A stretch of DNA of 64,000 nucleotides from Certhia americana (GCA_018697195.1 CM031860.1:63132509-63196508), one strand, 5' to 3'; counted from the first letter of the stretch, positions 45,918 to 57,516 are shown. Notes: a model not told the origin generated them from the letters alone. Translations and numbers: made by a program.

Positions 45918-45948
45918 TTTTTTTTTTTTTATATATATATAGGGGGGG
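45918..45948 (+). repeat. T13-(AT)5-A-G7 composite simple run
   Basis: Thirteen T, then five AT units plus A, then seven G. Composite homopolymer/dinucleotide run, prone to sequencing error. Confidence 0.9.
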
Positions 45949-46013
45949 TTAATTCACTTACTTAAAATATGATGTGTTTGTGAGAATTTTACTTAATCCA
46001 ACAGAGCCCAGGA

Positions 46014-46050
46014 CAATGTTAATCAGGTAAAATCAATGTTAATCAGGTAA
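46014..46050 (+). repeat. 17-bp direct repeat, 2 copies
   Basis: CAATGTTAATCAGGTAA occurs at 46014-46030 and 46034-46050, separated by AAT. The copies are exact, so the duplication is recent. Confidence 0.92.
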
Positions 46051-46928
46051 TACACCCAGGGGAAATAGGAACCATTGTCCCATTTGGCACAATCATTTGT
46101 TACATTTATGAGCTCATCCAGTTAATTAATTATTATAAAAATCCCAGTGTGTCAGAGTGGTACCCTCTAAGGGTTTCCCTCCTGTTTACAAAGCATCTAA
46201 AACAATTTCCATTTCACAGCAAGTGTGAAAAGGTCATGAACTGCTTCAAAATCTCATTGGCTACACAAAATACTGTTTCAAACAGGTATTATGGGATGGG
46301 AACGAGCCAGAGAAATGAGTTTCTATAAAGCAATTAGGTATGAATTTTCCATCTCTTAGTTACTTGCAATATCTCCTCTTGTGCATAGCTTTTAATGAAA
46401 AAACAATGGGCCATAATTTGGTTACCAGGCTCTGCAGGACTCGGACAAATTTGGTTTGAGTTTTCCTCAGGACTGTACGAGCTGTAAGGGGAACCAAAGA
46501 GGTGCAAAGGGATCTAAGGAGCTGTAAATCCACATCCTGCAGAGCTTATTTTGTGGAAAGAAAAAAAATCTGATGGATAAAAGAAGAGGGAAAAACAAGT
46601 CTAGGTGTAATCCTGCCCGCGTTCTGGGAAAGCCTGGACCTGGCGCAAGCACCTCTGCATCACCTCTCAAAAGGCTTCAAAACTGCAACCAAATAAAAAC
46701 TTTCTATTCACAATTTGCATGGCTTCCTAGGAGATTTTGGGACTAAACAGAAGCTTGAATTTTGTTATCACCAGAGGCTCTGTGCTGTTGTTGCATGAAG
46801 ATGCTGCTCCTTCTGAGTGCTTCAGCTCTTCACTGGATTTGCAGGATGCACATCACCGAACCAAAACCTTGTTTCCTGTGCAATCAACTAATTCATACCT
46901 TTTTTGACATATATTAATTGTGTTTAAC

Positions 46929-46959
46929 TGCTTTGAGCTTTTACAAGGCTCAAAACAGC
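46929..46959. other. 11-bp stem-loop
   Basis: CTG-C-TTTGAGC, loop TTTTACAAG, GCTCAAA-A-CAG: ten paired bases with one internal mismatch and a 9-nt loop. Too short for a typical microRNA precursor without further pairing. Confidence 0.7.
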
Positions 46960-48366
46960 TGGGAATTTTCTACCTTGGGGCAAAAGCTGAAATAAAACTC
47001 ACTAATTCTTCATAGAAAAAGAAAATATTTTATACATTGAATTCTGAGTTCAGTAAAAAACAAATAGGAGGGGGAAAAGCAAAGAAAACCCAAATAGATA
47101 AGACAGAAATAACTCAATTATAAGCAGACAGTTGGTATATTTATCTTTGAAGGACTTGCTGACAAGTTTCATCAGAAAAGAACTTTGAGCAGCAGAAAGC
47201 AGAGTAGCCCTGACATGAGTTGCAGGTTTCTCTCTCAGAATTCTGGCACAGAGAAGTTGGAGAAGCTGAGATTTGGTTAACAGCAGCCCAAATGTCTTTC
47301 TCTTCCTACCCAAACAGCTGGAAAAGTTGTTGTGTTGTTGAGTCCTAAGGATCTGCAAGGAGTGGAAGATTAGGACAAGGACTGTGATCATAAGTTCAGG
47401 AGTGCTGCTGCCAAATCTCCTGTTTCCATGTGCCACCTTCACTTCCCAAGGGAAAGACTCCCAAAATTGCAAAGACAATTTAGAGCTGTCGCTTTACAGC
47501 TGCTACCAAATACCTCAAACCAAGCTAAAACAGTCAGTTTTCAACAATTGTCCAAAAGTTCAAATCTTATGACTTCCTACTGAACTCATTTTCAATCTAT
47601 TATGTTTTCATTTCCTTCTTCCTATAAAGAAGCAAATCCTTCTGTGCAGGAAGAGTACATTCTGTTTCTGCCACCTGTTTTTTAAGTCAGATTCCAGGAC
47701 TTTCTCCTTTATTTTAGCTTTTCCATATTTTTTTTTCCTGAATACTTCTCAATCCTAAGTTTCTCAGTGCATTGCTAGTACATCTTGTTTTAATTTACTA
47801 TTTGTTTGATTTTGGTAAATAGTACAGGGGAAGTTGTCTAAAGTGATGTGAAATAAGTTTTGAAAACAGTTGCAGTATTTAGAATGATAATTGGATTGGC
47901 CAGAGATGAGTCATAAGTAATGAAATGCAAGGAATAAAAATTTGATGCTATCTTGTTTGGCTGAAACTGAGTTTTATTCCTTCAGGCCAAACAGAGTCAA
48001 TAATTATGTCTTCTACCTTCTATTTTTATGATTTTTTTTCTGAAATTGTTTAATAGAATGGGATTATGCATCATGCTAAAAGAGAAACATAGTTGTTATG
48101 AGCTTGTTCTAAAAATATATCTCTTTTTGGTTATGATCTCAGAGTTTTTCTTTTCCCAGTCAAAGTCAATTCTTTGCCTGTTTATGCATTATTACATTAA
48201 TATCACCTGTAAGATTTATGGCAAGTAGCAATGAAGTAATAAATATGACCCTTCTGCTATCAATCACCCTTCACAAGGCACAATACAAAAACACAACTTG
48301 TTTTTATAAAGTCAGGAGCCAAAATGAGAAGTTTCAAAACCAGACTCAAGTATATACAGGAAAAAA

Positions 48367-48618
48367 CACAGGAGCAGACAAGAACCAGAGGAAGTGGTCT
48401 CAAGTTGGAGAGGCTTAGGTGAAGTTCAGGAAAGAATTCTTCACTGGAAGGTAGGAACAGGCTGTTCAGGGAAATGGTAGAATCATTATCCCTGGGAGGA
48501 AGGGTTCAAGGCAGTGGCTGTGGCACTTGGGAAGGTGGTTTTGTGGTGAGCATGGTGCTGGTGAGACAATGCTTGGATTCAGTGACCTTTCCCAACCTAA
48601 CAACTCAAAGAATCTATG
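48367..48618 (+). mobile_element. CR1 LINE 3' fragment, plus strand
   Basis: 'AACCAGAGGAAGTGGTCTCAAGTTGGAGAGGCTTAGGTGAAGTTCAGGAAAGAATTCTTCACTGGAAGG', 'GGAACAGGCTGTTCAGGGAAATGGTAGAATCATTATCCCTGG', 'GTGGCACTTGGGAAGGTGG' and 'TTCAGTGACCTTTCCCAACC' followed by a decayed tail 'AAGAATCTATG'. This is a sense CR1 with the distal ORF2 and 3' UTR. Confidence 0.92.
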
Positions 48619-49560
48619 AAATAAATGGAGGGAGAAGCCCCAGCTCTGTGGCGCAAGGAAATATTTGTATCAGGGATCCAGCTGAAGGGCAGGAAGGATG
48701 GGTAGAGAAAATACATCAAAACCTCTGGTCTGAGATCCCAGGGAAGGACCAGCACAGAGACACCCATGGTGCTAAAGGTGTTGGTTTTCAGCCCAAAATT
48801 CACTCAGTTTGATAATGTGGACTCAACACCATCCCTACCATGGCACCCAGAGGAATAAGGGCAGCAGCCTGGAGGGGAGGCAGAGTTTTTTTCCTCCTCA
48901 CTCCAAATGCAATTACCATTTAGGGAGTTGCAGGTTATCAAGCAATGCACATCAAGAGGAAATCAGAGAAGAATTTGAATCTGTTTATTCAAACGGTCTC
49001 GTTCATTTTTATTGGTGGTTTTTTTTTTTTCCTAATGAGTAAGAAAAGGTTATCCCACACCCAGCACATTTAGTTTGATGGGCTATCAGAGATTTATGGT
49101 GTTTTAAGAACCTTGAAAATGAATCCTAAATGTTTGTAAAGCCAGATCTGCAGCAGTATTTAACAAGGTGAATCTGCTGTAGGTTTAGAGGAGGGATAGA
49201 AAATCAGAATATTTAATGAATTGTCAGGTCTTATTGCCTTTGGCAACTTTTTCCTCCTACAATGCTCAGACACAGGACTGTGAGGACAAAACAGAGGATG
49301 CCACCAGGTCAATGCTGAATTATTTCCAGTATGATCTTGTCTTAAACCTTTCCCCTCTGATACATATTTTCATTATGCAAAGGTTATCACCAAACCTCAC
49401 AGATTTAAGCTCCTTTCCCTCTTCTACAACAGTCAGACTTTTCCTTTGCTTAGTTTTCCCGATAAACTAATTTAGCATAGGGTTTGGATGGGGATTTTTT
49501 GCCAGAGTTTCTGAAGATGGAGCCCAAGAGATGTAATTGTGATTTATTTTTCCTTTTTCT
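48619..49560. other. Unique stretch between two CR1 copies
   Basis: No gene or repeat family recognised. A short T-rich run lies at about 49,018-49,031. Confidence 0.45.
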
Positions 49561-49768
49561 ATGGAATCACAGAATAATTTGGGTTGAGAGGGTCTTCAAA
49601 GACCATCCAGTTCTAAAACCATGCCATGGGCAGGGACACCTTCCACTATCCCAGGTTGCTCCAAATCCCATCCAACCTGCCCTTGGACATTTCCAAAGGA
49701 TGTGGCATCTACAATTTCTCTGGTCAATCTGTGCTAATGCCTCACCACCCTCAAAGGGAAAAATGTGA
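49561..49768 (-). mobile_element. CR1 LINE 3' fragment, minus strand
   Basis: 'TGGAATCACAGAATAATTTGGGTTGAGAGGGTCTTCAAAGACCATCCAGTTC', 'CATGGGCAGGGACACCTTCCACTATCCCAGGTTGCTCCAAATCCCATCCAACCTGCCCTTGGACATTTCC' and 'CTCACCACCCTCAAAGGGAAAAATG' are the reverse complement of the CR1 3' UTR and end of ORF2. Moderately diverged. Confidence 0.95.
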
Positions 49769-52700
49769 TATTTTCTTCTTTTTATGTTCAGCAGACCAGA
49801 AAAAACAAGCAACAGAAAGGCGTAAAATTTCCATCTGATAAAGGTATAACACCAACAAAAAAAGTATATTCAAGGCTGATGCAGTCAATGCTGTGGAGTT
49901 AATATTTTGCTCCACACCAGAGCTTTGATGTCTGACAGCAGAGAATCCACACAACAGATAACTTTTCCTTCAAGCCAAGAAACAGATTAGACTAGAAATA
50001 AAGGAAGATTTTCCTTACCTCACAAAGGAATTGTGTGTTTATGAAATGGGATGAATACAGTTTCAGCTTCACATGTGATGTGCAGAGGCTCCTGATGCAT
50101 TTTTGTCTGTTGCTTGCAGGACATACATTTAGTCCCAAGCTGAAGCCATTGCATTTCCATATCCCCTGTGGTGAATCCTGTGGGAAATGAAGCTGCGTGA
50201 CTTCATGCTTTAGGGAATTTTTGTACTTCTTGGAACAATTTAAACTTCATATTCCTGGAAAGTGAGGTTGTTATAGCAAACCACAGCGATAAGGGCAGAT
50301 TTATGGAGAGACGGTGCTCTACCTCCTTCTTAATGCCTTTAGAGGCCAAAATCTTCTCAATGTGCATATTCAGCTCCTGAGAACTAACACTGGAATATAG
50401 AGGAATTCAGTAACTATGCAGGGGTGGTTTAGCTGAATTTCCCATTGGATTAATTTTTTATAATTTCCAGGAAACCATGGGTTTAATACAAATGGACATG
50501 CAAGACCTCAGTATGGCATGGTTTGTCTTTCCAGATGAACTGAGGCAGCATTTGGCTGATAAGAAACTGCCAAGAGGGATTAATGTTTTTATTAATGGAT
50601 AATCAATTGCTTCCCTCTTCCAAACATGAGCATGAACACAGAATCAAAGCCCCACTCTCCCGTGTGCTTTGACAACATGGTGATGAATGAGACAGGTTTC
50701 ACCTATTTTGCAGCATTTTGGAGAGTTATTGCTTGGCAGCAGGGAGTTAAACCCTGTGCTTCTCAGGCTTAATGCACAGCTTTTCCAGCAAAGAACAGAC
50801 AAAATCGTCCTGTGAAAACAGTTTAGGAGTTGATTTGCATTAAGCAATTCTGAGCATGTTCATGTAGTTTACAACTCACATCAATCACAGGGAAGAGATC
50901 AGCTATCCAAATGCTTGGGAAAGCTTCCACATGGAAAGTGTTTTGCAGAGTTATTGTACAGACAGACAATAAGAAATTAATTTGATTTGTGTCTTCCAGG
51001 AGACTGTCATAGGCTTGATTAGTCCTAGCTGAAAATGACAGGATTTGAGCCTTGGATTTGGACATTCTGACCACTGGGGAAGACTTAATCTTACACTGAT
51101 AAATCCTTCCAGGCAGAAGTGAATTATGTCCTGAAGTTTCCATTTCTCTCCACTGTGCAATGACCATCCAAGCTCAGACACATCCAAACACATCACAGAC
51201 ATGAAGAGTTTGATGAGGATGAATCACAGCCCACAGATCAAAAAGATGAGTTACTACAGCAACCCTCAACTATCTCTGTATTTATAAATCAATACTTGTT
51301 TACTAAACCAGTTACTAATAATATACTATCTTTTAATGTCAATGTATTAATATTATAATTGAAAGTAGTGTATTATTAATGACATTTATATTTTTGCAGC
51401 AATTTGTAATACTAATTAATAATACCTAATAACTTAATAAGTATTTACTATTTAAATAATGCAAAATATTTGTGTGGGAACAGACCTCAGGTCTTATAAG
51501 TCTCTTAAGTCCTAAAAAGTAATATTCCAGAGAAATTCATTACTATCTATTTTACAATATTCTGAGATCACAGATTAATTGCCCAATATCAGAGCTATCC
51601 ACAGCAAGAGGCACAACTTTGGTAAAAGGCCCAACACATGGGGCTGAGGGAAAATGAAAACAAGATAGCAGTGTGTTCAACAGTGCTGAGATCCATCATT
51701 CTGAATAGGAAAGCCAGGATGCATAAACTTCACAGAGATAAAGGGAAAAAACTGAACTATTTCATCTGGCATTGCTCAGAGAAATAGCATTTGGAAAATA
51801 CACACTACTGATGTGAGATGAAGAGCTCTGTTAAGTGAATATCAACCAGCATAAGAATAATTTAAAATTAATTAATAAAATAGTTTGACTGCCATCAGAA
51901 TATGAGGGAAACTCATCCAGATAAAATATTATATACTGATCTACAAGGTTCCATGATTGTCAAACATCCTCAATTCCAGTGTTCAAGGTTTCCTGAATAT
52001 ATACAGAATACTCAAGGATAAGAAATATGTGTGTTGTACATGGCCATCTGCAATATTGTAAACATTAATTCTCCTTGCTCTGTTGAAACAAGTTAAAGCA
52101 GATTAAAGTAATTGGAAAGACATTTTTCATAAATTGAATGCTGACACACTGACTGCTACCAAGATAAACACTCTGCTCAGAGTAGCTCTCCCTGTTCTGT
52201 CCACTGATTGCCCCGAGCAGAGAGGAAATATTATGAGATACCCAAGTGTTTAATTGGCAAATTCATCTGGAGTGAAAAATGCTCTGGAGTTCAGAGGAGA
52301 GATCAACCCCCCAGCCCTTCCACCCCGATTCTTCCCAGTCCTCCCACAAACATCCAAGTGTGAATGAGCAGGAATCAATGCTGCCTGCCCAGGTGGGAGC
52401 AAAGTTCCATCGATTCTCTGTGGGGTTAAGGAAAGTTGAGTTCAAAATCCTTGAAATCAACACCTTGAGATGAGGGATAAAGACCTCTCTTTCCAGCCAG
52501 CACTGACGCTGTACCTATTTTCAGCCCCATTTTCTTGATTTGCTCAAGTTATTGCTGCAATTAAGGGCAGAAATTGGGGAACTGCAGATAAAGAAAAAGC
52601 AGCTTCAAGATTGCAATTGTATTTACATTTGCCATTAAGAATGACTCATCTCGAGGATGGGCAAGAAACAAAACAAACAGAGCTATATAAAAAAAAATCT

Positions 52701-54417
52701 GCAGTTCACCTGATGCTTCCAAAGTGTAATGAGGTTGTTGATTTTTGGTATTTTCAAGGTAAGTTAAGCCTTACCCTGGAAAATAATATTAATTGGGCTT
52801 GTTTCTTTTCTGTATCCAAAAGGAATTTAAAAGTTTGGATTACTTCTGCAGTAGAAAAACAAAGATGGGACTGTCAAGCAGAAATGAAACCTTGAACTGG
52901 GATAGTCTTGGAAATCTCAGGCTGCAGAGCATTTTCTGGGGAAGGTTTCAATTAACAGAGACATTGACAGGAATCAAGGCCATGGTGATTTTACACTGGA
53001 GATGTAAAATGACAAATTCGTGCCACAAGCTGTAGTTCTGTCAGAGCTTTGCTTAATGTGCCTGTCCCTTCACCATGCTGTGAATGACTACAGAGATTAA
53101 TTGATTTTCTCCACTAGAAAAAGACCTCGAAGGCCTAGAGGTAATGGAGAAAGGTCTGTGGTGCAGACCCACGACACCTGAAGAGAGTATTTTCCTTTGT
53201 TTAGGGACTGCTGGAAAGAAACTTGTCCATGGCATCTCTGGTTTATAAAAACTGTTCACTCTTGAAAGAAGTAAGAGTACACGTTCATATCTCCATTTTT
53301 GGACACACAGAAATCTATAAATATAGAGGTAATTGTGGATACACAGCATGAAATAACTTTCAGCTCAAAGTGAACCCTACCAGTGCGTTCCTTCCGCTGG
53401 CCCTGCTTCCATAACTTCTCCGGATAACAGCAAAGAAAGTTGATATGGGCTTGGAAAATGTCATGGAGGGAACCAGTTGTTCAGTTCCAGCATTCTGCCC
53501 TAGAGGCACTGAAATAATGTCAGAAATAACTGATTTTGCTGACAAAAATAAAGTAGGCGCCAAAACATACCAGTAGAGCAGTGAAATGCAAATGTTTGGG
53601 ACAGAGCTGAAGAGAAAACTAAACATAATTCAGTCTAGATTATTCATGTTATAAATAATAATTGTTAATTGTTCCAGTCAGCATCAAGAATAATTTGTTT
53701 AGTGGTTCATTATACTTAAAAAAAAAAAAAAAAAAATATAGGAACAGAGACCCAAATATAACATGGCAGATGTGCTCTTAAAACTCTGTGTTTAGGTAAG
53801 AGTTTCCTCACTGACCCTGAATTAAGATTTCTAAAACTAAGAAATAGCTTTTTCCCAGTAAACTCTGCTATTAAATGGGGAAACTTGGATGACTGTACAA
53901 GGTTTATTCAAATAAATTGTCTGCTTGTTTTGCTGGTGGAAGAACGTGATCTAGACTTAGAAGCAGGGTGGCCCCTTGTAAAGGAGGAACCTGGGCTCCA
54001 GGGCATCCTTCAGACCTCTGAGCTCTGTTAAAAGTTGGCAAGACCATTTGAGAAAGGCACTTTGCTGGTGGATCTTTATCATACTTCTCTTGGAAGCCTT
54101 ACACAATTCCCATCTCACTTCTCAGTGGGTTTAAGGTTACCTCAGGAGCATTTATGATCCTGCAATGAATCATGTGTAGCCTGGACACCACGGTCATTCC
54201 AGCTGTGGAATGAAAGATGTTGCTTTCCTTCGCTGAGCTCTCAAGGTATTTATTTGGGTTTTGGTTGAACTTCTGTAGCTTTGAGAAAATGCTGCCTGCT
54301 CTTCCTGTGGTGCCTCTAGATCTCCAAATACAAATGTGGAAGCTCCTGTGGGTAGGGAAGCTCCTGTGTCCATTACTACATCAATAGAGATGAAGTTTGC
54401 ACCTTCACTGCCAGGTG
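49769..54417. other. Unique AT-rich stretch
   Basis: About 4.6 kb with no recognised dispersed repeat. A block at 51,290-51,470 is very AT-rich (TAATATTATAA-like), and an A20 run lies at 53718-53737. Overlapping open frames at 50.6-51.2 kb and 52.6-53.6 kb are unrecognised. A consensus-like splice donor (AAG|GTAAGT at 52757) has no good acceptor upstream. Confidence 0.45.
53718..53737 (+). repeat. A20 homopolymer
   Basis: 20 A residues following TATACTT. No linked retrocopy recognised. Confidence 0.88.
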
Positions 54418-54473
54418 TGATGCCTTCTGGAGCCTGACCTGGAACAGAGACAGGGCAAAGGATAAAGCAAGTG

Positions 54474-54479
54474 TTTATT
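54474..54479 (-). terminator. LTR polyadenylation signal AATAAA
   Basis: AATAAA on the minus strand within the 54.4-kb solo LTR, about 110 bp downstream of the LTR TATA box and about 56 bp before the LTR end, the expected place in the R/U5 region. Confidence 0.6.
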
Positions 54480-54580
54480 AAAAGGTCTCAATGGATACTC
54501 TTGGGTCTCGCAAGAATCCAGCTGGACCACACCCAAGATACCCCAAAGTGGTCACAAAATGGACACCTGGGTCACAAGGT

Positions 54581-54595
54581 CTCATATTTTTATAA
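54581..54595 (-). promoter_or_regulatory. LTR TATA box
   Basis: TTATAAAAATATGAG on the minus strand inside the solo LTR, with transcription expected toward lower coordinates. An intact TATA and AATAAA pair means the LTR could still act as a promoter. Activity is not shown. Confidence 0.6.
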
Positions 54596-54856
54596 GTTCT
54601 GGACCATTAGCATATTAGAATCAATTGTCCAACCATAGCTTCAGGTTATGAAGCTCCATCCTCCTTATTTTTCTTCTCACTTCACCGTTGGTTTCATTCT
54701 TGGGCCTGAAAGTTGTCCTTGGTACCAAACTAGAGAAGGAATTGTTTTGGCTATCTACACTGTGAAGAGAGCTTAGTAGCACTTAATATAAAACCTAAAA
54801 CTACTCACCGAAACACCACAGTCTAAAAAATATAATAGCTAAAACCTAAGGCATCA

Positions 54857-55082
54857 GGTGAGGGTTTGAATTCACATGGCTGAGGCTGAGCTCTCAATCC
54901 TTTGCAGTGTTTAGGAGTTAATTTATTCTTTGGCTTAAGTCTGGAATGAGCCAGCTGGCTGTTCAGGTGGACAATACACCCCTAGGGCAGGTGTGACAAC
55001 GCAGAACAGGCACAGGCTGGAGCTCTCTTCACTTCCAGCTTCACAAATCATCTCTTCACCCTCACCAGACCTCAATCAGGAG
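54857..55082. other. Unique stretch
   Basis: Flank between the solo LTR and the next CR1. No gene recognised. Confidence 0.45.
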
Positions 55083-55230
55083 GAATCATAGGAGTCTAGT
55101 ATGCTTTGCATTCAAAAAGACCTTAAAGTTCACTTCATTCCAGCCCTTGCCATGGGCAGGGACACCTTCCACTAGATCAGGTTGCTCCAAGCCCCACCCA
55201 GCCTGGTCTTGAATCCAATCCTTCCTGCCT
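55083..55230 (-). mobile_element. CR1 LINE 3' fragment, minus strand
   Basis: 'GAATCATAGGAGTCTAGTATGCTTTGCATTCAAAAAGACCTTAAAGTTCAC', then 'GCCATGGGCAGGGACACCTTCCACTAGATCAGGTTGCTCCAAGCCCCACCCAGCCTGGTCTTGAATCC'. The second block is a clean CR1 match, while the first is decayed. Confidence 0.92.
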
Positions 55231-56645
55231 GTTTTCCTCCTTCAGCTGGAGCAATCTCCACAGAGCCCCTGAGCCCTACATTTATCCCTCTGCAGAAGTC
55301 TCAGCTGTGAGTGCCTCTGTCCCCATCCCTGTCCACTCCTGCCTCTCCTCAGTGCAGCCCACACTCCACATCAAGCCAGCAGCATTCCTGCTCAGCAAGG
55401 TGTAATTCAAGAGCAAGGTAATACAGTAGGTGTTAAAGACAACCCCATTTTGCACTGGGGGAAAATGGAAAGCCTGTTGTTCTTCACACACCAGCCTCAA
55501 TAGGAGCAGATAATTAACAGGTCTGTCTGTCAGCAAGAACCTGATAAACAACCTGTGCTACCCACAGATTTCTGTTTTTAGCCCTTCCTTGTGATTAAGG
55601 TGGAAGCATATGTACAGAAGAAAGCACAGATATAAAGATACACTTTTAACAATCAATACTGACTAACACCAGAAAAATTGCTATTACCTTTGAGAAACAC
55701 ATTTCCATGATTGGAATGCTACATCCAGTCAGGAATTCATATTTTACCATTCAAGAAAGTCACACAAATTATTCAGGTGGGGAAAAGCATGCCCTACACT
55801 GAGTAGATCAGTTGGTGTAGCTGCTGCCTCCCCTCTTCCAAAACCTTGCTGCACAAACTCAATGCACCACTTAAACCCTTCACCCCATTCATTTGGGATT
55901 TTCAAACTGAGGTTGAATTAGAAGAAAATGTTACTCAAAGGATTGTTTGACATTGTGTTTTTGACACTTCCAGAACATGGAACTAGCATTCCAGAAAATG
56001 CTAGTTTAAGCCTAGCATTGCTTAATCAATATTGAATCAAAGACTGAATAATTACTTCAATCCAGATTTTAAAATTAACCTCAGCTATCAGCGAAGTTCT
56101 TTGGACTACAGATTGAACAAAATATGCCCTCAAAATGTTCAGGGTCCTTTCTGTTGAACATTAAGATAAAGATGATATTGAATATTCATGCTTAAGAGTT
56201 CTGTCTCCTGGGTGAGTTGAGCAGGATTTGACTTTCCCTTGGTACAGCCTCGGGCAGATCCATTTGTGCGTGTGTGAGATTTGCTTTGGCTGGGTTTTGT
56301 TCCCAGTGGAGGCAGGGCAGGAGCAGCACAGGTCAGTGTGCACGAGGCCAACAGGGAACAGCTCCTGCTCAGGGACTCCACTGTGCTTACAGCAAGCATC
56401 AGGCGGGGAGTCAGGAATGCATCTCAGGGATTGCTGCCATCCACTCTTTGAGCCTTTTTTATCTGCTCAGGCCCCTCTTGGCATCCCCCACCTGCCTCCT
56501 TTAAGCTGCAGGCCCAGTGTACTTTCATAGCCACAGCACCTTGTGAAGAAGGAAATGAAAAATATCTCATCCTACATCTACCAGACCAACAGGGTCCTCA
56601 AAATCATGGGGCATGGCAGGCAGCTGCAAACTTGCTCCTATCTTC
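55231..56645. other. Unique stretch
   Basis: About 1.4 kb with no recognised gene. It contains a perfect 10-bp stem-loop at 55,981-56,006. Around 56,230-56,530 the sequence is more GC-rich with several overlapping frames on both strands (60-100 codons), none recognisable. Confidence 0.45.
55981..56006. other. Perfect 10-bp inverted repeat with an extra half-copy
   Basis: AACTAGCATT, loop CCAGAA, AATGCTAGTT. A further CTAGCATT copy follows at 56012-56019, so three copies of the half-site lie within 40 bp. Confidence 0.88.
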
Positions 56646-56956
56646 ATAGAATCACAAAATTACTGAGGCTGGAAAAGCCCCCCAAGATCATTGAGTCCAA
56701 CCTGTAACCTACTCCCACCTTGTCACCAGACCAGAGCACTGAGTGCCACATCCAGGCATTCCTTGGACACCTCCAGGGATGGGGACTCCCCCAGCTCCCT
56801 GGGCAGCCACCTACAACGCCTGACCACAATTCCCAGGAAGAAATTCCTCCTGATGACAAACCTGAACCTCTCCTGGAAGAGCTTGAGGTCGTTTCCTCTT
56901 GTCCTCTCACTTGTTCCTGGGAAAAGAAGCTGAGCCTCTTCTTGGTCCCCTGAAAA
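56646..56956 (-). mobile_element. CR1 LINE copy, minus strand, with ORF2 C-terminal remnant
   Basis: 'CATAGAATCACAAAATTACTGAGGCTGGAAAAGCCCCCCAAGATCATTGAGTCCAACCTGTAACC', 'CACATCCAGGCATTCCTTGGACACCTCCAGGGATGGGGACTCC', 'CCTGATGACAAACCTGAACCTCTCC'. Minus-strand translation from about 56,920 downward gives SERTRGNDLKL, RFRFVIRRNFF, a decayed VVRRCRWLPRE and SPSLEVSKECLDVAL: the last part of CR1 ORF2 with changes to the usual VVKHWNRLPREVVESPSLEVFKK. It forms an inverted pair with the plus-strand CR1 starting at about 57,090. Confidence 0.94.
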
Positions 56957-57089
56957 GTCCAGAGTGGAGCTGGCCTGTATCATGCTACCGCAAAAACAAT
57001 TTTTGCATCTGTCTGAAATCGATTTTCTATATAAAGATACCCAGGTAGGATTTAATGAGCAACCCCTGTCTTTTCCCCTTACTATAAGA

Positions 57090-57516
57090 AAGACATTTAG
57101 GGCAACAGAGCTGGGAAAAGGTCTGGAGCACCAGTAGCAGCTGTGGAGGGCTCAGTCTGGAGTAAAGGAGGCTCAAGGAGGAGATACCTTCTATGCCTAC
57201 CTGCAATAAGGTTGTAGACCTGTAGGGTTTCAGTCACTGTTCCCAGGAAACAAGTAGTAGGAGGAGAAGAAATGCCATGAAGTGGTCCCAGGGGAGGCTT
57301 AGATTTAATGCTAGGGAAAACTTCTTCACAGCAAGAGTTGTCAAGCATTGGAACAGGCTACCTAGGGCAGTGGTGGAGTCACCATCCCTGGAAGTGTTCA
57401 AAAAATGTGTGGATGCAGCAACAGAGGACATAATGTTAAACCTGGTGGTGGTGCTGGGTTGATGATTTGACTTGATGACCTGATTACAACTTAAAAGTTT
57501 CTATGATTTTATAAAG
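57090..57516 (+). mobile_element. CR1 LINE copy, plus strand, with a well-preserved ORF2 C-terminus
   Basis: Plus-strand translation from about 57,280 reads GRLRFNARENFFTARVV then KHWNRLPRAVVESPSLEVFK, the conserved C-terminal signature of bird CR1 ORF2, nearly unchanged. The 5' part (57,090-57,190; GAGCTGGGAAAAGGTCTGGAGCACC and AGGAGGCTCAAGGAGGAGATACC) is distal ORF2. The 3' end has GATTTGACTTGATGACCTGATTACAACTTAAAAGTTTCTATGATTTT, a decayed tail. It is not full length: no endonuclease or reverse-transcriptase core lies upstream. Confidence 0.95.

Larger units (their letters stand above)
43713..48366. other. Unique AT-rich stretch
   Basis: About 4.6 kb without a recognised gene. It holds a possible conserved block (44,440-44,640), a T13-(AT)5-G7 run at 45918-45948, a 17-bp direct repeat at 46.0 kb and a hairpin at 46.93 kb. 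The 98-codon frame at 45,004-45,300 and the 142-codon minus-strand frame at 47,050-47,478 are unrecognised. Confidence 0.45.
54418..54856 (-). mobile_element. Solo LTR of a bird endogenous retrovirus, minus strand, structurally complete
   Basis: The ends are perfect 9-bp inverted repeats, TGATGCCTT at 54418-54426 and AAGGCATCA at 54848-54856, giving the canonical TG...CA termini. They are flanked by a 4-bp direct repeat GGTG (54414-54417 and 54857-54860) that fits a target-site duplication. Read on the minus strand the order is U3, then a TATA box (TTATAAAAATATGAG, 54581-54595), then a polyadenylation signal AATAAA (54474-54479) about 110 bp downstream, then a short U5. Interior blocks such as 'AAAGTGGTCACAAAATGGACACCTGGGTCACAAGG' match a songbird LTR I remember. 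Neither side holds a primer-binding site, polypurine tract or viral gene, so it is a solo LTR. It is 439 bp. A 4-bp duplication is typical of gamma-type retroviruses. Confidence 0.88.

Noticed and set aside
52681..52757. AAG|GTAAGT consensus donor on the plus strand
   Set aside because: No convincing acceptor upstream. The nearest AG follows an A-rich run.
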